Shown in pieces: positions 47,220 to 57,865 of a stretch of DNA of 64,000 bases. The stretch is from assembly GCA_015501075.1 (NCBI GenBank), contig JADNYJ010000165.1, positions 20,834 to 84,833 on the forward strand, given 5' to 3'. This stretch comes from Gymnopilus junonius (taxonomy: Eukaryota; Basidiomycota; Agaricomycetes; Agaricales; Galerinaceae). Position numbers and translations under genes: made by a program. Positions within the stretch are counted from its first letter, which is position 1, and each line of letters starts with the position of its first letter. The notes below the pieces were generated by a model that saw only the letters and a program-made list of their open reading frames with translations, was not told the DNA's origin and made no database searches.

Positions 47220-48200
47220 AGATTGGTTCATTTAAGTTTATTTATGGATTGGCGTGCTTTTCCCACTGGCAGTAACGTGACGAGAGTTTTGGGAGGAGTT
47301 ATACCGTCGACGTGTATTAGAGTCATAATCAATGGGATAGGTTGGGTATTGTTGCTGATGCCGACCTGAAAGCCCTTGCCTGTATTCCAGTTTCCACCTC
47401 CAGACCGACTTGACTGGGCTTTGGACTGGTGAGATTCTCTCAATACATACGACAGTCTAAACAAGGAAATCAACGTTAATACGCGTATACAGCCACCAGA
47501 AAGCAACAAGGAAGAAAAAAAGACTAACCGAGAGCATGAGTATCCGACCCACCCTCTTCCATTGTTCCCAATTCGATGTACCTACTCAAGTTGTCATGAA
47601 ACCCTGCACATTCTCCTTCCACTCGTTCTTCACCCCCATATACGAGCCACACCTCGAAAGCACCTGCTGCCAGCGTACCTGGAGGGATAACAAGCACTGA
47701 CACGCAGACAGCGCGAGGAGGTTGTAGTGATTTCCTTGTTAGCGATATCAGTTGAATAAGGACCGTCCGTGTCAAGCAATTTGAGGAGGCGCGAGGAGCA
47801 CGATATGCAACGATGCAAGTATTTACCATAGAGGTGGGGGACAGGGACTGCTCAAGCTGGAGTTTGTGCTTCTCCAGCGCACATCCATGTACTCCGTCTG
47901 CACCTCCCGCCCGGAACGTGGTACGAATGAGAAGGAGAGAAGCTGCGGAGTGTGGAGGGAACAGGAGCATGCGAAGGACACGATAGGGAGGGGGCGAACA
48001 GAAGGGAGGCAGGGAAGGAGGCGAACATTGTCGAGCTGGTGTGGCAGTGCCATCTGGCAGGTAGTCGGATTAGATTAGATACATTCTCATCAGCGGCTGT
48101 GCACGTTCTGTGTGGCAGCGCGTCCCGCATCTACAATATCATTGCATTGCTTGCCTCTTGCCACTGCATGCGACGCTATCCGCACGGCCTGCTCGACGCG
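47220..48200. repeat. duplicated segment, copy A
   Basis: This stretch is similar to 51450-52260 in the same orientation. Shared stretches include GGAGGGA.AA.AAGC near 47690 and 51724, GACAGCGCGAGGA at 47707 and 51749, and CTCCAGCGCAC.TCCAT near 47873 and 52010. Possible minus-strand peptides correspond (MDVRWRSTNSSLS with MNVRWRSTSTCLS; VIPPGTLAAGAFE with VPPETLGSGAFE), but reading frames are broken in both. Probably a diverged gene or element duplicated with the adjacent BTB5/BTB6 pair. Product not recognised. Confidence 0.45.
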
Positions 48201-48711
48201 TCTACGAGCACCAGCTGACCAGATACGAACCAGAACGGCCTACTCCACCGGATAGGATGTTGAGACAGCACGAATGATTCCCCGCGAGAGTGGCGTATAC
48301 GGTATAGACGGAATAGTTTCTAGATAATATCCGCCGGCCACTAGAACTATGATGCTATCTCAAAGTAATTTATATCAGTGCACTGTGCGTTAGAGCAAAC
48401 GAAATATTCCGTACTTCGAGTGTGGAAATGTTGATACTAGGAAGACAAAAGCCAAGAATTGAGGACCGTTTTAATAGGCAGCAATGCACCCTGCGATATG
48501 AACTGTGGGCACACCATAGCGAAATCAATGCAACCCGTGAAATACGTGTGGTCGCCCACACGCCCACACCGCTTGTTCAATGTAGGCTAAATGAACGTCA
48601 TATAATAGGGGCTAGATGCCGTCTACATGAGAACAAGTGTTCCATGCTCATTATACGAACAATACGGGTCTGGAACGATTATAAACGGCGGGTTTATAAT
48701 TCCTTCGTCCT

Positions 48712-49014
48712 TTAGCCACCTTTTGAATATGCGGTCCTTGTCATTCTCTTCGATGTCTGGGCAGTCTTTGAAAAGCGGAAATCACTAGCCGCGACGCGTG
48801 TTTGGAAAAGGTGCCTCTCGGCGTACTTCTCCTGCTGAGTTCCTCTGGGAAAGGTGACGGCGACGGTGTCAACAGCAAGACTCCTTTCGTCGAAGTAATC
48901 ATAGAGATAATCTCTAACTTCATCGTGGTTCAAGTGCCTTGATTCATTGACAAGGTCTCCAGATGCCTTGACTAATTGAGAGTTCTCAACAAAGTAACCA
49001 CCCAAAACGAGCAT
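48712..49014 (-). CDS. small hypothetical protein, left member of a head-to-head pair
   Basis: The ATG at 49012-49014 opens 100 codons: MLVLGGYFVENSQLVKASGD, LNHDEVRDYLYDYFDERS, VAVTFPRGTQQEKYAERHLF, ending at 48712. It aligns with the plus-strand gene starting at 49042 (GYFVENSQLVKA with GYFVEDDKLIQA; YDYFDERS with CNYFEDRS; FPRGTQQEKYAE with YPRGSQVEKYPE). The conserved pattern argues that both are, or were, real proteins. No known domain recognised. Confidence 0.55.
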   Translation of the reverse strand: MLVLGGYFVENSQLVKASGDLVNESRHLNHDEVRDYLYDYFDERSLAVDTVAVTFPRGTQQEKYAERHLFQTRVAASDFRFSKTAQTSKRMTRTAYSKGG

Positions 49015-49041
49015 GATCGCTTAAATGACGGTAGGTTAACG

Positions 49042-49356
49042 ATGCAGATTCAAAGTCAAGGTCATGCTCGTCTGGGATATTTTGTTGAAGACGATAAATT
49101 GATCCAAGCTTTCGGATCTAAAGTCAGCGATCTGACCCCGACCAACATACGAGGTTGGCTTTGCAATTACTTCGAGGACAGAAGCTACGGCTTCCTTGTC
49201 GATGTTGTCCTCTATCCTCGTGGATCCCAGGTAGAGAAGTATCCAGAGAAGGAATTCGTCGGCGGTACTATACTTCAAACAAAAGCGACGTACGACCATT
49301 CTATTAATTTTTTAATCCAAAGACTAGTCGTTAGCGACTATCCCCCTTTCATCTAA
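49042..49356 (+). CDS. small hypothetical protein, right member of a head-to-head pair
   Basis: The ATG at 49042 gives MQIQSQGHARLGYFVEDDKL, IQAFGSKVSDLTPTNIRGWL, YFEDRSYGFLVDVVLYPRGS and EKYPEKEFVGGTILQTKATY, with a stop at 49354-49356 (105 codons with the stop). It is paralogous to the minus-strand gene ending at 48712. Only 27 bases separate the two start codons. No transmembrane or signal segment. Function unknown. Confidence 0.55.
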   Translation: MQIQSQGHARLGYFVEDDKLIQAFGSKVSDLTPTNIRGWLCNYFEDRSYGFLVDVVLYPRGSQVEKYPEKEFVGGTILQTKATYDHSINFLIQRLVVSDYPPFI

Positions 49357-49466
49357 CTAGAATTGACCTTGAAATCTACCAGATAAATCGATTAACTTTG
49401 CCTCAAAATTTATTGCGACAAAAGAAAAGGACTAGCGCAAAAGACCGAAACAAAATACATACACTA

Positions 49467-50587
49467 CTAAACGCCAGTTTTTTTGGATTTCAGGATGTCT
49501 GTAAAAGGTGGGATTGCAGCAAATCTGTTTTCAAACATTTTCTTTACTCTTGAGAGATAAATATGACAGGCGTCTGGGCAGGAATCGCACAATTTACCCG
49601 CCTCCAAATTGTCATCGATTGAGGGATTGGAAGCATCAATGACATCTCTCAAGGAAGAGAGTGTCTTGATTTGTGAGAGTTTAATGATCCAACCCAGTAA
49701 AGAGACTCGACAGGAACGGCAGATATACCAGGGTAATGCTGGTCGGTGATTTCTCTCTGCGGCAAGAATTTGGCATTTTGAATCAGAGCCGAAGCTTTCG
49801 ACCAGCTTTATCACATCGTCGAACGTTTTTTGCCAGAGCCCCTGGTATTTGATCTATGGGGATAGATGAGCACACAACAATCTAGGGGCACATCATTGAA
49901 CCACTTGCCCAAGGAATTACGCAGTCTGAAGGTAAAATTTCGACCATGTCCAGTAGCGGTGTTCGACAAAGCAGAGAAGCACTTTTATTGATGAGGTCGG
50001 GATAGTCAGCCTTTACGGAATGAGTAAAGACTTCGACTGCATGGCCTGGAAAACATTCACTTTAACCGGTAAAAAATATTAGAAGGGGGATAGCAAATGC
50101 ATAATATAACGAGGAAACTTACCTGAGGCGCCCTTCACAGGTGTTCATTGCCGAAAAGATCTCATACTTCACTACTGCTTCCGCCACCTCCATCAAAATC
50201 CCAAAGTCGAGGTCTTTAAGAGACGGGTGCTTTCTCGGATAGATAAACTGGAAGACGATCTCAAGCACTTTTGCTGGTTCTGTAAGATCCACGACTTGCC
50301 CATCTGCATTACTCTCGAACGTTGTGCGACAAAATTTAAAAACTTCGTCATCGACTACTAGGATCTTTCTCCGGGTGTTGACTTCTGAACCAGGGAATGC
50401 ACCACTGTTTGTCGTAATGTTTTGACGATGAAGTCTGAAGAGGATGCCGTCCGATGATTTGATCGTAATATCAGCGTCTTGGGCGCTAACTGGGCATGAC
50501 ATGTAAAATAAGGCCAGACCGAACGGACTTGAGAGCATACTTCCACTTACATTTGCTGTTGATGACCAGTTTATTTCCTTTGGTCAT
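49467..50587 (-). CDS. BTB/POZ-domain protein (BTB6)
   Basis: The ATG at 50585-50587 gives MTKGNKLVINSK, then an intron at 50550-50490 and SAQDADITIKSSDGILFRLH, NSGAFPGSEV, VVDLTEPAKVLEIVFQFIYP and YEIFSAMNTCEGRL. Relative to all paralogues there is an in-frame insert of about 25 residues (RRKILVVDDEVFKF and following; about 50300-50374) just before VVDLTEPAKV. Next are ECFPGHAVEVFTHSVKADYP and the C-terminal exon ICRSCRVSLLGWIIKLSQIK, LCDSC, CHIYLSRVKKMF, ending at 49467. The third intron begins GCAAGT at the site where the paralogues have a GT donor (after PW). All exons are open. Confidence 0.85.
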
Positions 50588-51449
50588 ATTGGACAACTGA
50601 TGGACTACGTGCCTGACTGGACGTGTTCAGAGGACAGTGGTAGTAGCAGTTGGAGATAAAGGTGAAGAGAGTTATTTATGGAATGGCCTTGACTTTTCAC
50701 CACGAGGTCAGTCACGTTCCATCTTTGCCCGCACGGCGCACGCCTATAGTATGTAAAGAGATCCTGAATCGTCGGCGTCCGCATAGGTTGGAGAACCTAC
50801 TTTGGAATTATGCTGGCTCAGCAAGCATAGCGAGAGGTAGAAAATGGTATATTCCTCATAAAGAAAAGAAAAGGAAAAACAGTATAATACATACGAAAAC
50901 GGAAAGAGGGGAATAGCAAGAGGCACATCACCGACGCCAAAGATGCAGCACCATCTGCTTCATCTGAACTGAATATACTTCAAGGTTGAGATCCGACTCC
51001 TGAGGAAATTTTGATATCTGAGGCGAGAAAATAAAAGAAAAGAAAAATGATTATCAGCTCCCTATTGGACCCAAAAAGGGAGGGAAAAAGCCGCAGTAAC
51101 TCTTGATAAACTCTTTAACCTTCAGCTTCTAGGAATCTCCTGAAACTAGAAACGATCACAAATACAATGACATCGCCATCTCGCCCCTCCCTTCACTTCC
51201 AATACCTTCACAAACCGATGCCGTTCCACCGCATCCTCCACAACTTCGTCAATTTCTCCTCAGCCCGCGCCTTAGCACCGCCCACACCAAGACCGAATGC
51301 ACCTCCTTTGTCCATTTCCCTGGGGTTCATCGATGGTGGTTTCAGAAGGAGAGGTTGGTGTCGAAGTACTTGACTTCTATCCGATATTTCCATCGTCTTC
51401 TTCCTTGTTTGTGTTCAGAGCATTCACCCTTCTTCCAGTTCCCATATCC
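50588..51449. other. intergenic region, no gene seen
   Basis: Promoter side of BTB6, followed by A-rich and purine-rich stretches (50860-51050). The open frame 51167-51373 has no paralogue or domain and is not supported. Confidence 0.35.
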
Positions 51450-52260
51450 AAGTATACACAAGGCCGACTCGACCGCGCTCTGGACTTGAGGTATTCTTTC
51501 AGGATACGATAATGGTACAGTCTAAACAAGCAAAAGAGACTAAATTAGCATTAATCCACGCGCACATAGTCACTAGAAAGCAAACAAAATGGACCGAGCC
51601 TGCAGAATCCATCAACTTCAACTGACCCACCCGCCAGTAGAACAATCTGAAAGCAAACCCTCCAACTCGTTCCCCTCCTCCACATCCGGTTCACCTTTCG
51701 AAAGCACCTGAACCCAGTGTTTCTGGAGGGACAAAAAGCCCAGATACACCGACAGCGCGAGGATGTCGTACTCTTATGTAGCGACTTCTTGCTGAGCACG
51801 ATAGCTTAAATGAGGACCATGTCAAACAACTTGAGGATGGGCGCAAAGGGCGGTATAGGATAATACCATGAACAGAGGGGCGGTGAACAAGGACCGCCCA
51901 AGCAGGAGTTGGTGAATAGTTTGAGGGGGCGCGTGAGGAGCATGGCCCACAACGATACCGGCACCAGTGACGCAGAGAGCAGCGACGGCTCAAGCAAGTG
52001 CTGGTACTCCTCCAGCGCACGTTCATTACCCCGTTCGCGTATCTCGGAGTTCGGTGAGAGGTCTAAGGGAGGCAGGGAAGGAGGAGAGCATATTGTTGGG
52101 TATTGTGAGAATTAGAAGGATAGGGACGACGATGACAGCTGGGTGCGTGAGCAGTACGAGGAGTCTGCAAAGCGAAGACACGACAGGTGGAAGCAGGGGC
52201 AGGAGATCCAATGGAGGCAGGGAACGGAGGTGAACATAGTCGAGCCGCGTGTGGGATGAA
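51450..52260. repeat. duplicated segment, copy B
   Basis: Counterpart of 47220-48200 (see that entry). It lies on the 5' side of BTB6, as copy A lies on the 5' side of BTB5, so a unit of BTB gene plus flanking segment seems to have been duplicated in tandem. Purine-rich internal repeats (GGAGGCAGGGAA at about 52069 and 52214) are present. Confidence 0.45.
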
Positions 52261-52999
52261 ACCAGATGAGATTTCAGCGGCAGCGGTGCCGGCGAGGCGA
52301 GCCTATGTGCAGATGATGCGGATGATGATGTGGTAGGAAGAAAAGAGGAGAAGAGTGCTCACTGTTGCTACTAATAGTCGGAATACGATGCTGGGGTTGA
52401 ACCGTTTGAGCGTATCTCTGTATGTTAATCTAGCCAGGATGAGAGCTGTAGGTACCTTGAGGACATAGATTAAGACTGGTAAAGGCTCAAACGCACCTTC
52501 GTAGAATCAGCCAAACCTTGCTATGCAGTCGACAGATTTCCGAACCTCACCCACGTCATTGGTCACAACATTTGTCGAAAGAGGCCGCCATAGGGAAGCA
52601 ACACATTGATTCTTTAATATTTACTATGTCTCTTCTTCCGAACCTCTGCTGCGATGTAGAGAGAGAGGGTCGATTTCTCGAGCTGGACCTAACGTTTGTC
52701 GAAACTGTCGAGGATAGCTTCAAAAAAGAAGCACAATTCCTTGGGTACACGATACGATAAACTCAGATACAGAATTCAGCAAGAAAGAATGATAGCGAAA
52801 CGGAGGATGCAAGTACACGATAGAAAGAAAAAGATACTCGGAGAGAGAGAAAAAAGAAAACCTTGATTACTCATGTAGGCAGCTGATCGTCCTGGGCGAT
52901 GTTCCCACGGACCGATACCGATATGGATGCGAAGAAATTTTATCTTGCATCCACCTCCTCCACTTGTCTCGAAACAGATCCCAGCCACCCTCTCACTGT

Positions 53000-55113
53000 T
53001 GCTCTTCATCAGGGCTACAAAGGAGGTCATCGAGTGTCAGTACAACTAGAAGGCAAACCGTCCAAATTTCAATCACTCACACAACTCTCCCGCTGACCGT
53101 AACAAATTCCCCTCCTGCAGGCTCGTTCCTCATCACTGCGCCGGTCTTGGCTTTGAAGGTTTTGTGCTCGTGTTCAACTTCGTCGCCGCTTGGAGGTAAT
53201 ACGATCATGTTCTCATCTTCCCATGTCACGCAGTATCCTTGTCCTCTGGTGCGCCGTCTATGGGGCGCGGCTTTCTGTGTTTCCTGCGGTGCGTTCGTAT
53301 ATTGCGATGGCCCACTGTAATGAAGTGAGCGGATTCTCAATCTCTGATCTCGAGAGGCGGAGCCTAGTATGACTTACCTTTGAGCGGGCTGCAACGTGCA
53401 TGGATGTTCTTGCTCAACAAAGGCTTCTTTGGAGCTTGAATCTGATCCGCCTCTGTTGCGGCGGTCAAATTAAAGTTACTGCGGGTTCCGTCTCTCCATG
53501 GTGGAGAACGGAACCGTGTGTTGTCTGGTGGTGGGTGTGCGATCCCCTGCGTCTTGGCGAGGGGAGTGGTTGGTCTTGGGCATGCCTTCCCCGATCCGCA
53601 GTCTTGGACTTCGGATATGGTTGGTGTCTATTATCCGGTCGAGGAACTGCTTGGCGAAGAGAAGGGTCCGGGTACTGCGGTCGCCTGTTGTATCCCCGTA
53701 GTTGGATTGGTGGGCAACATAGGAGGAAGAGGAAGGGCCCGCATGGTATCAGCCGATGCTGGATGTTGGATGATCGGGGCGCAACTGTCGAAGGCGCTGT
53801 GTCGGGGTTTCGTGGCCGCGCGTTATTGTAGCCCTGGAACTCGTTTGTGTCTGGTGCGATGAAGTAGGGAGGCTGGTGCGTTGCATGAGGGGGCGGTGCT
53901 AGGACAGGGTAATGTTGACCGAAGTTTGCAGTGACTAGTACATCAAAGAAGTATTAGGATCTTTATTTTACTTGTTGCAGGGAAAGCAATACCTGTTCGG
54001 GCATCCTGGGGTAATAACCTGTGGGTAGGCGCCGACGTTCATGTTGGTGTTCTCCCCATAATTATAGTTTTAATCTGGACGTTCCCGCCCATTGGGTATT
54101 GGGTATGCGGCTCGAGGTTGGAGGAGCTGGGGCGTATCATATCCATGTTCATTGGGTATGAGGGGGCAAGTTGGGGAGCGAAGTTGTGAGCTGGTTGACG
54201 AGTGTTGGAGGATGGACCGTGCATTGTTCCGGGATGGATGAACATATCGGCGGGGTTCATCGTTCCGGAAGGAGGTGGAGAAGGTGTGTAGTGTGCAGTT
54301 GTGGTGGTGGCGTAAATGCCGATGCGGGGGCGATCAGAGATGAGGAAGAAATGTAAGAAGCAGAGGAAGGAGACGACGACGGGGGAGAAGAGGAGGATGC
54401 CGGAGATGATCCCGAGGAAGAAGACGATGATAAGTACGAAAGGTGACCGAAATTATTGTCGGTGCGATACTCGGGCGATCCAGAAGGGGAGGAAGTGGAA
54501 GGTGAAGCAGAGGAGGGAGGCAACGATTGCGGAGGAGGACATATGATTGCGATGAAACCGAGAGAGAAGACAAGGAATATGGCAGTGGTCCAAAGTTGTT
54601 GTCGGTGGGGTGTTCGCCAGGGATCTCGACGCGGTTGCATGGATGCACGTACAATCGCTTGTTGTCTTTCTGTTTCTTCCAGACGGCGGATCGTTTCCAG
54701 GATCAGAAGTCCCATTTCCTTGGCCTTGTTCAATGCAGAGGAGGATGGAGAAGAGAGAGAGGAAGTGGAAGAACAAGGCGGCGACAAAAATTGGATATAT
54801 TGCTCGACTTCTGCCTTCAAAGACAAATAGTCGATGGTGGCAGGGATTGTATGTGGTTCCTGCTCAGACATCGACTGAATCGACTGTTCGTGGCCTAGCT
54901 CCTCGACAGACAGCAATTGTGGTAAGCGCTTTGGAATGAACCAGTCTGCTGCAGTCTCACTGCTCGCAATAGGCTGGTCTCCGAAGCCCTGAAGAGCTGA
55001 ACAATAATGCGTGAATAACGCAGAATAACGGAAACTGTGGCTGAACGTTTACCTTCCATCTGAAACGACATCTGGAGGTAATCAATACACGCGAAACCGT
55101 AATTGTCACTCAT
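53000..55113 (-). CDS. hypothetical membrane protein, Ser/Pro-rich, frame broken
   Basis: The ATG at 55111-55113 gives MSDNYGFACIDYLQMSFQME, an intron, then FGDQPIASSETAADWFIPKR, LSLKAEVEQYIQFL and KEMGLLILETIRRLEETERQ (coiled-coil-like). A hydrophobic segment LWTTAIFLVFSLGFIAII follows. After one lost base near 54450-54454 a second one appears (FVLIIVFFLGIISGILLFSP). Then come TPSPPPSGTMNPADMFIHPG and a long Pro/Gln-rich region. The last part reads GYCVTWEDENMIVLPPSGDE, FKAKTGAVMRNEPAGGEFV to GRVV (stop 53077, or splicing at a GTGAGT donor to a further short exon). Another base is missing near 54068. Two membrane spans with a long soluble tail are inferred. Not recognised. Confidence 0.5.
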
Positions 55114-55754
55114 AATAGCGGAGGGATATTTAGTCGATTAAAGACGGAGTGGGATGGTGGGTGGGGGCAAGTTATTGTGCGGGGGGGCGAAGAAAGAATT
55201 CCGTCCACACACCCCTGTTATAAACCCAGCCATAACTCCGGCGCAACGTGTTGTTCACGCCACTCGAGTGCCCTCAAGGGGGTTCCCCCACGCCTTTTAC
55301 CGCACTACAAGGCATGACTCGTCTCAATCGCTCGAACAATGTATTTTAATCAAAAAGTTTTTATTTCTTCATCACTTGATTGACATATTTACCCAGGCTT
55401 GGGCGTAAATTGCCACGCAATCTTCGCCAATCTTGGATATCACGGCTCGATTTCCGTCATCTGACCCTTATTGTCTCTGTGGGTGTCGCAGCCTTGAGAA
55501 GATTGTTGAATAAGTAAAACAATCTGTGTTGAAAGATGCATTCCGCCTTCCTGTACATTCTATGCACCTCATAGTATTGTGTTATGCTCTGTAGATTACA
55601 TCCAGTCATTGATGTCTAGACCGGTCTCTTCATTTAGCTGCTAGCGAAAACATGACCATTGCAGGATTGACTAAACCGTCATCTTCTTTTAACTGTCTCT
55701 GAGTTCATGCCCTAAATTATTTGTGCTACAGACCAATGGAATAAAGACTAGAGT
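55114..55754. other. intergenic region, no gene seen
   Basis: Lies between the membrane-protein start and the 3' end of F-box paralogue A. No coding potential seen. Confidence 0.4.
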
Positions 55755-57422
55755 CTAGAGCAGTGCTAAATCTTTATGTCCACTGGATCTCTGGATAATC
55801 GACTCTGAAGAAGTTTGTGACTGTTTAGAATGGTGATAATTTCTAGATGTTTTAATAATGTCCACGTCTTCTATTTCAGTAAAAATTGCGAGCTTCATCC
55901 CTGCCTCCCATAGATTGTGAATGTGATCTAGGATGTCCACATCAATGTACGACAAAGGGGCATCGTTTGCACTCCAGCCCTTGATATATAACTGAATAAA
56001 CTTCAAGGGCCTTTGTCTCATACCAAATAGCTTCTCGACCTCGGCGAATAACTTGTTCCATGTCCAATGCCAAGGCCGATTGATCAAATATGTAAAAGAG
56101 GTGAGCAATGGAAGAAACTGTCCTTCTTCAACATTTTCATCTGGGATGACAGTCTCTGTGAGTCGCTCCAGAAGATTTTCCTCCTTCCAGACCCAGAAGC
56201 ATGGGGAAACATGGAGGTGTCGGAGGGAGGGTATACCTTTCAACAGAGATATCATGTCACTGTCATTGATGGGGGTCTCAAGGAAAAATAATTGTTGAAG
56301 ATGGCATGAAGAGTGTATCAGGAAGGAGAGTGTAGCAAGGCCTAGTCGACCATACTGAACATTTTCGAAGGTCAGGGTTTCCAAAGCGGGGCAGGAAATA
56401 CATGTTAATAACGGGCTCACACCAATTCTATCGCAAATTCTGAGTCTCCGAAGGCATGGGAGAGTGACAACTTTGCCAGAGAAGGACGAATCGTCTTCGT
56501 CGGGCTGTTTTGTTCCAACAATTGCAAAGCTCTCAAGCAGCTGCGCATGTTTGGCCATTTCAACACATTCCTTGAGGCCAATTCTGAATACTTGTATGTG
56601 GGTTAGCCGGTTAAATCCAATTGCAATGGAATTGAAAGAGAAATCGCCGCAGAGCCGAAGTTCCCTAGGACTGGCATTTGCCATCTCAAACCCGCTGTCA
56701 CCTTCAGACAACCTTTTCGTTTCCAGTCTGAGCGACTGAAGAATGCTAGGGGTTCCGTAAGTGCCTTGAAACAGAGAGAGACAGTCTCTCGGCAATGTCA
56801 AGTCAAGTGTCTGCCAACGTGGTGACAATTTGTTGAGACACTCGGATAAGGCCCGTACGCCCAATGATGTTCTCGGGCTGAACGTTTTTGAAGAGGAGTG
56901 GACTTTGAGAGACAAAGGTAGATTCCCGGATCGGGACAACCACTCCATTGCCAAATCCTGCAACTCGACCCGTTTACCCACTCTATCGGCATCTATGTCG
57001 ATAAAATTCCACACGCCAGGAGTCGACCACGCAATGTCCCTCCAATTTCGGCATACGGCCCCCAAAGTGAAAGGAGTAGCGAGAAGTCGACGATTAGCCT
57101 GTGGTTGTTCTTCCATATATGGAGATGCACTGAACAATTCTGTTGGTATGCATGTCTGGAAGATCTTGGAGATAATCTCGACTGGGAGACGTGCGGACAT
57201 CGGGTCATGGAGGTCGTTCATCTGCACGCGCGCCTTTCGATGGCGTTCGAATAACTTGTAAAGCTTGTCCTTTACGGCAGCGATTTCGGATTCGATTTCT
57301 TGCATTGTGAGGCATGGCTGGCAAGCCGCACCACCTGAAGCCAGGTGGCACCCATGAAATGGCTTGAAGAGACTGGGGTCATCAAAGCATCTACAGAACA
57401 TGCATGTCGTTATTTCGATCAT
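55755..57422 (-). CDS. F-box protein, tandem paralogue A (intact)
   Basis: One uninterrupted exon of 555 codons from the ATG at 57420-57422. The head MIEITTCMFCRCFDDPSLFK and HLASGGAACQPC suggests a small Cys/His cluster. A coiled coil (EIESEIAAVKDKLYKLFERH) precedes the F-box (MSARLPVEIISKIFQTCIPT ... LGAVCRNWRDIAWSTPGVWN). Leucine-rich repeats follow (LPCLRRLRICDR, CPALETLTFENV, IPSLRHLHVSP). This is a common expanded family in mushrooms, with predicted SCF ubiquitin-ligase adaptors whose LRR part selects substrates. It is the upstream-neighbour twin of the gene at 57866-59492. Confidence 0.9.
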   Translation of the reverse strand: MIEITTCMFCRCFDDPSLFKPFHGCHLASGGAACQPCLTMQEIESEIAAVKDKLYKLFERHRKARVQMNDLHDPMSARLPVEIISKIFQTCIPTELFSASPYMEEQPQANRRLLATPFTLGAVCRNWRDIAWSTPGVWNFIDIDADRVGKRVELQDLAMEWLSRSGNLPLSLKVHSSSKTFSPRTSLGVRALSECLNKLSPRWQTLDLTLPRDCLSLFQGTYGTPSILQSLRLETKRLSEGDSGFEMANASPRELRLCGDFSFNSIAIGFNRLTHIQVFRIGLKECVEMAKHAQLLESFAIVGTKQPDEDDSSFSGKVVTLPCLRRLRICDRIGVSPLLTCISCPALETLTFENVQYGRLGLATLSFLIHSSCHLQQLFFLETPINDSDMISLLKGIPSLRHLHVSPCFWVWKEENLLERLTETVIPDENVEEGQFLPLLTSFTYLINRPWHWTWNKLFAEVEKLFGMRQRPLKFIQLYIKGWSANDAPLSYIDVDILDHIHNLWEAGMKLAIFTEIEDVDIIKTSRNYHHSKQSQTSSESIIQRSSGHKDLALL

Positions 57423-57865
57423 GGAAATGAGGTGTAAGAGAGAGGGGGTATAAGCCTTTAGAAATGCTTTGCTTCAATGTTTAACGTTGAACGTTGAAAA
57501 CATGCAGTAGTTGGTTGAGAAGTTGAGAACGGGCCATGATCCGGATTTCGGAAATGTCCGTGGACGTGGCTAAGAAAATAATGGGTGGAAGGGGCGATAA
57601 TACTGGCATGGACACTAGTGATTTGGTTCCGGCCAAGGGGTTTAAGCTAGCATATCATCGGTACAAGATCATGATGGATTACCAGCTCACCCATAGCAGG
57701 TCAGAGAAGGAATGGCTGAAACGCCATGTATTCTGGGTGCCATTTATGTCACCGATAATTTAAGTAGAGGAGCTCAAGTTTCGTATGCATGGGATGTGAT
57801 TGTAAAATTATGTATATAGTGAAGCAAAGTGGCGTTCATGACCTTAGAGATAATGCTGGCGATGG

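Noticed and set aside
50300..50374. Reading the BTB6 insert as an unspliced intron (GTAGTC..GCAG, 55 nt)
   Set aside because: Its length is not a multiple of three, so removal would break a frame that is open without splicing.
51167..51373. Short ATG frame upstream of duplicated segment B
   Set aside because: Not present in segment A and without coding features.
57536..57763. Plus-strand open frame between the F-box twins
   Set aside because: No domain and no counterpart next to the other twin.
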